Below are positions 19,141 to 27,303 of a DNA stretch of 64,000 nt, one piece after another. Source of the DNA: Herbidospora mongoliensis (GTDB lineage: Bacteria; Actinomycetota; Actinomycetes; Streptosporangiales; Streptosporangiaceae). The position numbers and the translations under genes were made by a program. The stretch covers positions 186,001 to 250,000 of the forward strand of contig NZ_BBXD01000020.1 of assembly GCF_001570545.1 (NCBI RefSeq), read 5' to 3'. How positions within the stretch are numbered: the first letter of the stretch is position 1; each line of letters opens with the position of its first letter. The notes under the pieces are model-generated. The model made no database searches and had not been told where the DNA came from. It was given only the letters and a program-made list of their open reading frames with translations.

Positions 19141-21635
19141 TGCGTCCCATCCGGCTCCACATGGAGAACTTCGGCAGCTTCCGGGCCGCCTCCGACGTCG
19201 ACTTCGCCGAGGTCGACTACTTCGCGCTGGTCGGGGCGACCGGCGCGGGCAAGAGCACCGTGATCGACGCCATCTGCTTCGCCCTCTACGGCAGCGTGCC
19301 CAGGTGGGGCAAGGAGAACGTCGTCGCCCACGCGCTGGCGCCCTCCGCGACATCCGGCAAGGTCGCCTTGGTCTTCGAGGTCTCCGGCCGCCGCTACGCC
19401 GCCGTCCGGACGCTGCTGCGCGACGCCAAAGGGACGGTCCGCACCAAGGAGGCGCGGCTCGACCTGCTCGACGCGTCGATCCTGGCCGAGTCCGACCTGC
19501 TCGAACTGACCGCCACCTCCAAACCGGTGGCCGAAGGCGAACAGGTGGCCGTCGAGGTGGCCCGGGTCACCGGCCTGGAATACAAGTTCTTCACCCAGTG
19601 CGTGGTGCTGCCCCAGGGCCGCTTCGCCGAGTTCCTCCACGCCACCCCGAGCGACCGCCAAGACCTCCTCGTGCAGCTCCTCGACGCCGACGTCTACGAG
19701 CAGGTCCGCAAGGCCGCCGTCGTCGAGGAGAACAAGCAGAACCAGGCCGCCGAGTTCGCCAGGGGCGAGCTGGCCCGCCTGTCCGGAGCCGACGAGGCGG
19801 CGGAGCGGGCCGCCCGCGAGCGAGCCACCGCGCTGCACGAACTCTCCCGACGCGTCGGCACCGATCTGGAGAAACTCCAGGTCCTGGACGACGCCGCGAA
19901 GGCCGCCGATACCGAGCGGGTGACCATTCTCCGTACACTCGCCCAGCTGGGCGCCCTCGCACTCCCCGGCGAAGTGCCCGGCCTGGCCGAGTCGGCCCGG
20001 CTCGGAGCGGAGAGGGCCGACCTGGCCGTCAGGGAACAGGCTCGCCTCGACGACCTCGAAGAACAGGCCGACCGCGAGCTCGAAGCCCTGGGAGACCGGG
20101 CCGCGCTCACGGCCGAACTGGGCGACCTGACCGAACGCACCCGCCGCACCGCCGAAGCCGCCAAGGCCGGAAAGGAGGCCGAAGCGGTCACCGCCGAACT
20201 GATCGTGGCCGCCGACGCCCTCGCCAGGGCCTTCCGCGACTACGAGGAGGCCGACCGTGACCTGACCAAGGTCCGCATCGCCCACGTCGGCGCCGACCTG
20301 GCCCGCACCTTGGTCCAAGGCGACCCCTGCCCGGTCTGCCACCAGATCGTCACCGTCGTTCCCGGCCCATTGGAGCCGAACGTCTTGCCCACAGGCGGGC
20401 AAGACGACCGCCAGGCGGACACCCGCCACGGTGCTCGTCATGACGGCCACGAGTCGCACGCGCTGCTCGCCGCCGAACGCCGCCTCGTCACGGTCCGGGA
20501 GATGGGACAGCAGGCCCGCACCCGCCACGACGGCCTGGCCGCCAAGGCCGAACTACTCACCGCGCGCGCCCGGGACCTGGCCGGAACCATGCCGCCCGAC
20601 CCGCACAGGGCTACCGAGATCGAGAGGCTGCTCGCCCAGATCGACGAGGCCGCCAGAAAGGTCGCGATCGTCCGCCGGGACGCCCGCGAGGCCCGGCGCG
20701 CCGCGACCCAGGCCACCCGCGCGGTCGAGGAGGCCCGGCGCAAGGCCGAACAGGCGTGGCGTGATCTCAACGCGGCCCGCGACACCGTCGCCGCGTTCGC
20801 GCCGCCGCCACTGGATCCGGGTGACGTCCACGCCGCTTGGACCGCGCTGCTGGCTTGGCGTGATGAGACCTCGGCCAGCACCCGAGCCGAGGCCGAAGCC
20901 GCCGACGCTCGCTTCGAACAGGCCAGGTCCGGTGCGCAGGAGGCCCGGCGGGCGTTGGTGGAGCGCATCGCTCAGCACGGCGTCACCCTGAACCCCGGCG
21001 ACCGGATGGCCGAGCAGGTCGCCCGCGCCGCCGCCCAGGCGGACGAGCGGCTCGCCCGCGTCCAGGAGGCCCGCAAACACGCCGCCGACCTGGCTGAACG
21101 TGTCGCCGTCCACGAAGGCGAGGCCAGGGTCGCCCACGAACTGGCGCTGCTGCTGCGCGCCAACCAGTTCGAGCGCTGGCTCTGTGCCGAGGCGCTGGAA
21201 CTCCTCGTCGCCGCCGCGTCCGAGACCCTGAAAGACCTGTCCGACGGCCAATACGAACTCGTCCTCGGCGGCAGGGGCGACATCGAGGTCGTCGACTACG
21301 CCGAGGCGGGGCTGCGCCGCAGCGCCCGGACCCTGTCGGGCGGGGAGACCTTCCAGGCCTCCCTCGCCCTCGCGCTGGCGCTGTCCGACCAGGTCGCGGG
21401 CCTGGCCGCGGCCGCCGCACGCAGTCTCGACTCGATCTTCCTGGACGAGGGCTTCGGCACCCTCGACCCGGCCACCCTCGACATGGTGGCCGCCACCCTC
21501 GAACGGCTCGCCTCCGGCCACGAACGCATGATCGGCGTCGTCACCCACGTTCCGGCCCTGGCCGACCGGGTTCCGGTCCGGTTCGAGGTCTCCCGCGACG
21601 CCTCCGGTTCCCACGTCAGAAAGGTGGTTCGGTGA
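19140..21635 (+). CDS. sbcC: SbcC/Rad50 SMC-like ATPase
   Basis: 831 residues. The N-terminal ATPase lobe has Walker A GATGAGKST (32-40). Two coiled-coil arms rich in Ala/Arg/Glu meet at a zinc hook C397-PV-C400. The C-terminal lobe has the signature LSGGE (732-736) and Walker B FLDEGFGTLD (767-776). At about 830 residues it is shorter than many bacterial SbcC proteins (about 1000) and near archaeal Rad50 in size, because the arms are short. It tethers DNA ends and gates the SbcD nuclease. Its TGA overlaps the nurA start (GTGA). Confidence 0.95.
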   Translation: MRPIRLHMENFGSFRAASDVDFAEVDYFALVGATGAGKSTVIDAICFALYGSVPRWGKENVVAHALAPSATSGKVALVFEVSGRRYAAVRTLLRDAKGTVRTKEARLDLLDASILAESDLLELTATSKPVAEGEQVAVEVARVTGLEYKFFTQCVVLPQGRFAEFLHATPSDRQDLLVQLLDADVYEQVRKAAVVEENKQNQAAEFARGELARLSGADEAAERAARERATALHELSRRVGTDLEKLQVLDDAAKAADTERVTILRTLAQLGALALPGEVPGLAESARLGAERADLAVREQARLDDLEEQADRELEALGDRAALTAELGDLTERTRRTAEAAKAGKEAEAVTAELIVAADALARAFRDYEEADRDLTKVRIAHVGADLARTLVQGDPCPVCHQIVTVVPGPLEPNVLPTGGQDDRQADTRHGARHDGHESHALLAAERRLVTVREMGQQARTRHDGLAAKAELLTARARDLAGTMPPDPHRATEIERLLAQIDEAARKVAIVRRDAREARRAATQATRAVEEARRKAEQAWRDLNAARDTVAAFAPPPLDPGDVHAAWTALLAWRDETSASTRAEAEAADARFEQARSGAQEARRALVERIAQHGVTLNPGDRMAEQVARAAAQADERLARVQEARKHAADLAERVAVHEGEARVAHELALLLRANQFERWLCAEALELLVAAASETLKDLSDGQYELVLGGRGDIEVVDYAEAGLRRSARTLSGGETFQASLALALALSDQVAGLAAAAARSLDSIFLDEGFGTLDPATLDMVAATLERLASGHERMIGVVTHVPALADRVPVRFEVSRDASGSHVRKVVR

Positions 21636-22588
21636 CCACCACGCTCCACGCCCCCGGGTTCAGCGTCGATCCCTGGGACCCCGGCTACGGCGCCAGCCTG
21701 GCCTTCGAGGCCGAGATGGAGGGCAGCACCGCCGCCCTCACGCTCGACATCGAGATCCCCATCCCGCGGTGGCGGCCGATCACGCCGGGCTCGACGGCCA
21801 AGGCGCCGGAGACGCTGCTGATCGCCGACGGCGTCCGCCGGATCGACGCCCGCGTCTGGGTCGACGACCCGCAGGGCGGCATGCCCGCGCCGGGGATCGC
21901 GGCCTCCTACGCCGCCGGGATCGTCCGGTGCGGTGAGAAGGGGGCCGAACCGGTCGCGGTCGAGATCAGACGCGGGGTGTTCAGCCCGGCCAAAGGGGTG
22001 TCCGACCTGGTGGCGGGGCCGGTGACGTACACGACCTTCGAGGTGGTCGGCGACGACGACGGGTCACTGGCGCTCCAGCAGAAACTGACCGAGCTCGAAG
22101 CCGACATGGCCGTCGAATACCGGTCGAACACCGGCCACGACGAACTGCTGCTGGTCGACGGGCCGCTGCGGGGGCGCACCCACCTGCACAACGCCGTCGG
22201 CTATGTGAAGACGCATCACACGTCCTACCTGCCCCCGGCCCAGTCGGTCGTGGTGTCGGACCTGAAGCCGGGCCAGCGGACGCCGGTCTTCTTCATGGGG
22301 ACGAACTGGAGCCGCTACGCCTGGTATCTGCGGCTGCCCACGATCTCTACCGCGCCGTGGGCCGGGATCGCCCGCTGCGAGGCGGGCGCCGACCTGTCGG
22401 TCGAGGAGGCCGTCGCGCTGGCCGACCAGGTCACGGTGGCGCTGCCGCCGATGGCGGGGGTCGACTACAAGGATCCGAGGGCGCCGCAGAACCTCGTCCC
22501 GATCGGCGGGCTGGAGAAGCTGCTGCGCCACCGGCTAGGCGACGCGCGTCTGCTTTACCGCGCCCTCCGGACGGCCGCCCTCGGGTGA
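21632..22588 (+). CDS. nurA: NurA-type 5'-3' nuclease
   Basis: 318 residues. The NurA pattern can be followed: a first acidic DG motif (LLIADGVRR, near 65-73), a helix with Glu (ELEADMAVEYR), LLVDGPLRG (about 170-178), a conserved lysine in VGYVKT, a beta-hairpin region (YAWYLRLP) and a C-terminal PQNLVPIGGLEKLL helix. NurA resects the 5' strand as a dimer fed by the HerA ring. The GTG start overlaps the sbcC stop, so all four proteins are probably made in fixed ratio. The last 54 bases overlap the convergent membrane-protein gene. Confidence 0.75.
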   Translation: MTTTLHAPGFSVDPWDPGYGASLAFEAEMEGSTAALTLDIEIPIPRWRPITPGSTAKAPETLLIADGVRRIDARVWVDDPQGGMPAPGIAASYAAGIVRCGEKGAEPVAVEIRRGVFSPAKGVSDLVAGPVTYTTFEVVGDDDGSLALQQKLTELEADMAVEYRSNTGHDELLLVDGPLRGRTHLHNAVGYVKTHHTSYLPPAQSVVVSDLKPGQRTPVFFMGTNWSRYAWYLRLPTISTAPWAGIARCEAGADLSVEEAVALADQVTVALPPMAGVDYKDPRAPQNLVPIGGLEKLLRHRLGDARLLYRALRTAALG

Positions 22589-24637
22589 CGGGCCGTCGAG
22601 CTGGATCGCCCGGATCCCGGCGCTCAGCACCAACGGCACCGCGAGGGCCAGCGCCATCGACAGCACGGCCGCGCCCGAGTCGTTGACCAGCATGCCGATG
22701 CCGCCGCTGACCAGCGCGCCGAGCAGGCCGGCCTTCAGCATGGGCGCCCGCTCGAACGCCACCGGCAGCACCCCCGCCGTCGCCTGACCGGGCCGCAGCA
22801 CCGCGAACACCAGGAACACCACCGCGGCGATGACGACGGGCATCAGGTTGGGGGAGAGCAGCGTGCCCAGCATGGCGTCGAGCTTGCGCGCGATCACCGG
22901 CCAGAACGTGCCGTCGAAGATCTGCCCGACGAACCGCCCGAGGTGGGTCTGCGACCCGGGCGGGCGGCGGTAGTCGAGGTAGGCGATGGCCAGCACGGTC
23001 ACGCCGCCGGCGACGCAGAACAGGCCGAGCTTCCAGATCGACACCCGCCGCCCGGCCACGATGAGCGTCGCGACCGCGATGCCGGGCACGAACGCGATCA
23101 CGCCGCCGAAGTCGCTGCCGACCCCGGGCCAGCCGCCGAGGATCATCGCGAACACCCCGAGCCCGGCGATCAATGCGACCGCGATCGACCGGCGGCCGTG
23201 CCGGACCAGCGAGTCGGCCGTGCCGGTCGCCACCAGCAGCACGGCGGTGGCCAGCAGCGCGAACGGGATGTTGCCCAGGCCGTAGTAGCGGGCGCCGACC
23301 ACGCCGGTGTAGCCCATCACGCTGTTGAGCTGCAGGTGCGTGCCGGAAAGAAGATCACCGAGCAGCACGGCGGCGGTGACGCCGGAGACGACGAGCAGCG
23401 GCGCCAGGATGTTCTCCGGCCTGGTCAGCCGGGCCGCCTGCAGGGCGAGCACGGCGAGCACGACGTCGAAGGCGACCAGCCCGCCGACCAGGGTCAGCGT
23501 CGGCGCGGAGCTCGCCTCCCACGGGGTGAGGTTGATCAGATAGGTCGACACGGGGATCGACGCCAGCGCCACGGCGGCCACCCGGACGATCCCGAGCGCG
23601 GAGCGGCGGCGCAGCAGCAGGAACGCCGCGATGTAGAAGAGCACCTGCAGCACGGCCAGCGTGGTGAAGAAGATCCCGCCCATGTTCCGGATCGTCTGCC
23701 CGGCCGTGTCGGCGTCGCGGAGGCGTTCGACCGCCTCGTCGAGAGGGATCGGCTCGCCCGCCTTCAAGGGCTGCCCGATGACGGTCGCCGGGATGGCGGC
23801 GGCCTGCCCGGCCGCGCTGAACAGCGTCGCGGTCAGGTCGGGCAGAATGATCATGTCGTCGCGGTGGGTCGAGCCCGACCCGAGCAGGCTCGTGCCGGTC
23901 GTCCCGGACGCCCGCATCATCGCCACCCGCAGATGGGGGACCGAACCGTGGTCGGCCAGCCCCGCCACCAACACGGTCGCGCCGGGCGGCAGCTTGGCCA
24001 GCACCGCGCCCACCTGCGCGTCGGCCTGCCGCACCGCCGCGAGCCGCTCGGCCGCCGAGACCTGCTCGGGCTCGCGGGCGACCTTCCCGTCGGCGGCGAT
24101 GTAGGGCCGGATCAGCGTGTCGACGTCGACCGCGATCACCGGTGCCGACCAGTCGGTGACCTCGTCGATCGTGGCGTGGTAGCGGCTGACGGCCCCCTGC
24201 TTGTCCGACAGCGCGAGCACCCCGCCGGGCCCCACGGCCATCGTGCGGGGCAGCGCCCCCACCGACCCGGCGGTCGGCACCCCGGCGACCGAGGCGAACC
24301 AGCCGAACTCGCGCAGCATGTTCGTGCCCTCGACCGGCTCGGGCGGCAGCCCGCACCGCGACCCCACGGCCGACCGCACCCCGGCCGACACCGTCAGCCA
24401 TCCGTCATAAGGGCAGGTGATCGTGCCGACGGACTTCACCGACAGTGACCCGACGGCGCTCTCACCCGCCAGCCGCCACAGATTCGGCGTGTCACCCTCG
24501 GTGACGTCACTCCACATCAGCCCGGGCACCCCGACGAGCGCCACCTGCTCCGGGCCCGCCGTCCGGGCCGCCGCCGGCGCCCCCCACGCGATCGCGACCA
24601 TCATGGCCGTGACCATCCCAGCAGCCCACCGCCGCAC
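22535..24637 (-). CDS. Membrane protein with phosphatase-like extracellular domain
   Basis: 700 residues from the chosen GTG 24637, which has a GAGGGGG ribosome-binding site; an open frame ten codons longer lacks one. A signal peptide (about 1-28) leads to an extracytoplasmic alpha/beta domain of about 300 residues (ALVGVPGLMW..., GLADHGSVPH, DLTATLF) that resembles the alkaline-phosphatase/sulfatase superfamily but lacks a convincing nucleophile and full metal set. About ten membrane helices follow. It is an actinobacterial family without known function; a role in envelope polymer or lipid handling is a guess. The gene converges on nurA and overlaps its end. Confidence 0.7.
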   Translation of the reverse strand: MRRWAAGMVTAMMVAIAWGAPAAARTAGPEQVALVGVPGLMWSDVTEGDTPNLWRLAGESAVGSLSVKSVGTITCPYDGWLTVSAGVRSAVGSRCGLPPEPVEGTNMLREFGWFASVAGVPTAGSVGALPRTMAVGPGGVLALSDKQGAVSRYHATIDEVTDWSAPVIAVDVDTLIRPYIAADGKVAREPEQVSAAERLAAVRQADAQVGAVLAKLPPGATVLVAGLADHGSVPHLRVAMMRASGTTGTSLLGSGSTHRDDMIILPDLTATLFSAAGQAAAIPATVIGQPLKAGEPIPLDEAVERLRDADTAGQTIRNMGGIFFTTLAVLQVLFYIAAFLLLRRRSALGIVRVAAVALASIPVSTYLINLTPWEASSAPTLTLVGGLVAFDVVLAVLALQAARLTRPENILAPLLVVSGVTAAVLLGDLLSGTHLQLNSVMGYTGVVGARYYGLGNIPFALLATAVLLVATGTADSLVRHGRRSIAVALIAGLGVFAMILGGWPGVGSDFGGVIAFVPGIAVATLIVAGRRVSIWKLGLFCVAGGVTVLAIAYLDYRRPPGSQTHLGRFVGQIFDGTFWPVIARKLDAMLGTLLSPNLMPVVIAAVVFLVFAVLRPGQATAGVLPVAFERAPMLKAGLLGALVSGGIGMLVNDSGAAVLSMALALAVPLVLSAGIRAIQLDGPSPEGGRPEGAVKQTRVA

Positions 24638-24700
24638 GGTGTCCCCCTCTGTCGACGCACCAGGCAAGGGGCACCGTAGGGGGTCGGCACACGCCGCGTC

Positions 24701-24905
24701 CAGCGTCTACCACGAGTGATCGCAGAAGGTCTCAGGGGCCGGATGACGGGTGCGACCTGGACCCGGTCAGCCCGCTGGTCAGCGTCTCGACCACGAGTGA
24801 TCACGGAAGGCCGGCGCGACTCGGGATCGGTCCGCCCGCTCGTTCGGCGTCAGGCGGGCGTGATCGTGGAAGGGTTTCGTCATGCGTCTTGGACTCGGTC
24901 TGCCG
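24701..24905 (+). repeat. Degenerate tandem repeat (about 80-bp unit) before the LLM gene
   Basis: AGCGTCT...CACGAGTGATC...GAAGG occurs at 24702-24728 and 24781-24810, each followed by GCGAC...CGGTC.GCCCGCT. A weaker third copy (GGCGTC...GTGATCGTGGAAGG) starts near 24846 and supplies the ribosome-binding site of the LLM gene. The copies differ in length by small gaps. Confidence 0.6.
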
Positions 24906-25787
24906 ACCCTCGGTCACCTCGCCACACCGGCCTTCATCACCTCGGTCGCCCAGCGGGCCGAAGTGCTCGGATATCACTCGTTGTGGGCGGGTGAACGCCT
25001 TCTCGACCCCGTCAACCCGCGCAGCCGCTACCCCGGGACCCGGGACGGCCGGCTGCCGGACGCCATGAAGATCGCCCTTGAGCCGGTGACGACGCTGACC
25101 TTCGCCGCCGCCTCGACGTCGCGGGTCACGCTCGGCACGAGTGTGCTGTGCATGCTGCTGCACAACCCCGTGGTGCTGGCCAAACAGCTCGCCACGCTCG
25201 ACGTGCTGAGCGGTGGCCGGTTGCGGGTGGGCTTGGGCCAGGGCTGGTCGCTGGACGAGATCGAGGCGGCCGGGAACACCTCGGAGGGCCAGGGGCGGCG
25301 CAGCGAGGAGTTCGTCACGGTGCTCCGGGGGCTGTGGACCTCCGAGAGAATGGCGTACAAAGGACGGTTCTTCACCGTTCCCGAAACGGCCTTCGCGCCG
25401 AAGCCGGCGTCCTGCCCGCCCATCTATCTGGGGGTGTACGCCCCTCGCGCCCTCGAACGGGCCGGTCGTCTGGCCGACGGGTGGCTGCCGGGCGGGTTGC
25501 CGCTGGAGATGCTGTTGCCGCTGCGTGACACCATGGCCGAGGCGGCGGCGAAGGCGGGGCGGCCGGAGCCCGAGGTGATCGTGCGGGGGAACGTCCGCTT
25601 CACCGGGAACCGGCGGCGACCTTTCCAGGGCACCTGGGACGACATCGCCGCCGACCTGCAAAAACATCACGATGCCGGGATCGACGAGGTGTTCCTCGAC
25701 TTCACCTTCGACGACGCGACCGTCACGGAGGAGGCGTTCGTGGAGCGGATGGAGGAGGCGGCGCGGATGTGGGACGTCACCGGATGA
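24882..25787 (+). CDS. LLM-class F420-dependent oxidoreductase
   Basis: 301 residues, luciferase-like (beta/alpha)8 barrel. Typical marks: LGLGLPTLG at the N-terminus, SLWAGERLL, the cis-peptide region TLGTSVLCMLLHNP, LATLDVLSGGR and GLGQGWS. Families with this arrangement use reduced F420 or FMN and oxidise or reduce small substrates; the substrate is unknown. GGAAGG lies eight bases before the ATG. The upstream DNA is a degenerate tandem repeat. Confidence 0.88.
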   Translation: MRLGLGLPTLGHLATPAFITSVAQRAEVLGYHSLWAGERLLDPVNPRSRYPGTRDGRLPDAMKIALEPVTTLTFAAASTSRVTLGTSVLCMLLHNPVVLAKQLATLDVLSGGRLRVGLGQGWSLDEIEAAGNTSEGQGRRSEEFVTVLRGLWTSERMAYKGRFFTVPETAFAPKPASCPPIYLGVYAPRALERAGRLADGWLPGGLPLEMLLPLRDTMAEAAAKAGRPEPEVIVRGNVRFTGNRRRPFQGTWDDIAADLQKHHDAGIDEVFLDFTFDDATVTEEAFVERMEEAARMWDVTG

Positions 25788-25808
25788 CGGATTCGAGGCG
25801 CTGTAGGA

Positions 25809-26195
25809 CTAGTCAGGCTCGTCGGCGAGTAACCGCCGCAGCAGGTCCTCGTCTTCGGCGCCCAAATCGTTCACGAACCGGCGGAGCACTCCCGCGCGGT
25901 CGGCCTCCGCGCTCAGCAGGGCGCTCATCCGCTGGGCGACCAGGTCGGCGGCGTCGACGAGGGCGCCGTACCGGAAGGAGCGGCCCTCCCGGCGGCGGGT
26001 GACGGCCTGTTTCTTGTGCAGGCGGTTCAGCGTGGTGACCACGGCGCTGTAGGACAGGCCGCCGTCGGGGGCGAGCAGGTCGCGGACCTGGCCGGGAGTG
26101 AGGGAACGGCCCGCTTCGCGCAGGGCGGTCACGATCGCCGCCTCCAGTTCGCCGGGCCTGCGGCGTTCGTCGCGACCGGAAGGGTCAGTGTCCAT
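25809..26195 (-). CDS. BlaI/MecI/CopY-family repressor
   Basis: 128 residues. A winged-helix domain (LEAAIVTALREAGRSLTPGQVRDLL ... LSYSAVVTTLNRLHKK, about residues 17-62, read with gaps) is followed by a dimerisation helix region. It is divergent from the M56 gene, the classic arrangement in which a membrane metalloprotease sensor causes cleavage or release of the repressor. No beta-lactamase gene is adjacent, so the signal and regulon are unknown. Start ATG 26195. Confidence 0.9.
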   Translation of the reverse strand: MDTDPSGRDERRRPGELEAAIVTALREAGRSLTPGQVRDLLAPDGGLSYSAVVTTLNRLHKKQAVTRRREGRSFRYGALVDAADLVAQRMSALLSAEADRAGVLRRFVNDLGAEDEDLLRRLLADEPD

Positions 26196-26208
26196 CGGGG
26201 CACACCCT

Positions 26209-26225
26209 ATCCGGACATTCCGGAT
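26209..26225. promoter_or_regulatory. Palindromic operator candidate between the blaI-like and M56 genes
   Basis: ATCCGGA-CAT-TCCGGAT is a perfect 7+3+7 inverted repeat, 14 bases before the repressor start. It is a likely autoregulatory site for the BlaI-like protein. It differs from the TACA/TGTA operators of classical BlaI, so the assignment rests on position. Confidence 0.55.
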
Positions 26226-26271
26226 CTCGTGGCAGGCTGATAGCCACTCATGAGGCCCCCGGAGGTGCGGA

Positions 26272-27246
26272 ATGTTCGATCACTTCGTGGTCTCGGTGGT
26301 GGTCATCCCGCCCCTGGTCGTGCTGGCCGCCTTCCTCGTCGCCGGCCGGCTCGCACCGGCGCTGGCCGCGCGGGTGCTGGCCTGGTCGGCCGTCGTGGTC
26401 GCGGTCGCCAGCACCGCGAACCTGGCGCTGTTCGCCCTGCACGCGGTCGCCGAGGTCCCGACCGTGGCGCACCTGATGGGCTGGTCGTCGCGGATCGTCG
26501 CGGCCGACACCGCGCAGGTCCCGTGGGTGTCGTGGGGGTCGGTGCCGCTGCTGGCGGCGGTGGCGGTCGCGGTGGGGTGGACGCATCGGCGTCACCGCCG
26601 TGACCTGCGCGCCGGGCGGCTGTTCGCCCGTGCGGACGGCGACGTGGTCGACGTGGGGTGGACGCGTCGGCGCCATCGCCGCGACCTGCCCGCCCGCGCG
26701 GACGTGGTCGTGGTCGACGACGCCGCCGTGACGGCCTTCGCGGTGCCCGGCCGAGGGCGGCCGGGCTGGGTGGTGGTCACCACCGGGATGCGGGGCGCGC
26801 TGACCGGCGGGCAGTACACGGCTTTGCTGGCGCACGAGCGCGCCCATCTGGCCGGAGCGCACCATCGCCTGGTGCGGCTGGCGGAGCTGGCGGGGGCCGC
26901 GCATCCCGCCCTGCGCTGGGTGAGCGCCAGGGTCGGCTTCCTGGTGGAGCGGGCCGCCGACGAGCAGGCGGCGGCCGAGGTGGGCGATCGGGGGCTGGTC
27001 GCGCGGGCCGTCGGGGAGGCCGCGCTGGCGGCGGCCGGTCGTCCGGGTCTCGCCCAGGGTGTGTTGCACGCGGTGGCGGGGGCGGTGCCGCTGCGGGTGG
27101 CGGCGTTGCTGCGTCCGGTGCGGAGAACGCACCCTCTGCTGGCCTTCGTGCCGATCGTGCTGGCGGCGGGGACGGTCGTGTGGACCGGCGAAGCGGTCGA
27201 GGACCTGCGGGAACTCCTCGAACTGGCGGCCCGCTGGCTGGGTTAG
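26272..27246 (+). CDS. M56-family membrane metalloprotease (BlaR1-like sensor)
   Basis: 324 residues. Two N-terminal membrane helices and a third near 90-102 precede a cytoplasmic zinc protease domain with HERAH at 188-192 and a downstream ERAADEQA glutamate ligand. A C-terminal hydrophobic helix follows. There is no large extracellular penicillin-binding domain, so it belongs to the short M56 proteins. The linker contains a near-exact 27-residue duplication (VGWT-RRHRRDL at 101 and again at 128). GGAGG lies six bases before the ATG. It is paired with the divergent repressor gene. Confidence 0.85.
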   Translation: MFDHFVVSVVVIPPLVVLAAFLVAGRLAPALAARVLAWSAVVVAVASTANLALFALHAVAEVPTVAHLMGWSSRIVAADTAQVPWVSWGSVPLLAAVAVAVGWTHRRHRRDLRAGRLFARADGDVVDVGWTRRRHRRDLPARADVVVVDDAAVTAFAVPGRGRPGWVVVTTGMRGALTGGQYTALLAHERAHLAGAHHRLVRLAELAGAAHPALRWVSARVGFLVERAADEQAAAEVGDRGLVARAVGEAALAAAGRPGLAQGVLHAVAGAVPLRVAALLRPVRRTHPLLAFVPIVLAAGTVVWTGEAVEDLRELLELAARWLG

Positions 27247-27261
27247 GTGAGCCTATGTTAA
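27243..27261 (+). promoter_or_regulatory. Iron box (IdeR/DmdR-type) upstream of efeUOB
   Basis: TTAGGTGAGCCTATGTTAA matches the actinobacterial iron-regulator consensus TTAGGTTAGSCTAACCTAA at 15 of 19 positions. The box overlaps the end of the M56 gene and a possible -10 TATGTT. Iron-loaded repressor here would shut off iron uptake. Confidence 0.75.
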
Positions 27262-27298
27262 CTTCTACCGCGTGTAGCTGAACGCCCGCGGTAGGAGT
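27261..27298 (+). promoter_or_regulatory. Leader hairpin covering the efeU ribosome-binding site
   Basis: Bases 27261-27272 pair with 27287-27298 (12 pairs, one G-U), with a core CTACCGCG/CGCGGTAG and a 14-base loop. The 3' arm contains the AGGAG of efeU, so the folded leader would hide it. If transcription starts inside the 5' arm, the stem is shorter and the site partly free. Confidence 0.5.
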
Positions 27299-27303
27299 TT
27301 CAT

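Noticed and set aside
16242-22588. Calling the herA-nurA operon a proven anti-phage island
   Set aside because: HerA-NurA modules do occur in defence systems, but here they are joined to sbcCD, lack defence neighbours and have normal high-GC composition, so DNA repair is the simpler reading.
22943-24448. Long plus-strand frame opposite the membrane-protein gene
   Set aside because: It is Arg/His/Asp/Gln-rich without any domain, while the minus strand encodes regular membrane helices.
24701-24905. CRISPR array
   Set aside because: The repeats are few, unequal and degenerate, the 'spacers' also align with each other, and no cas gene is near.
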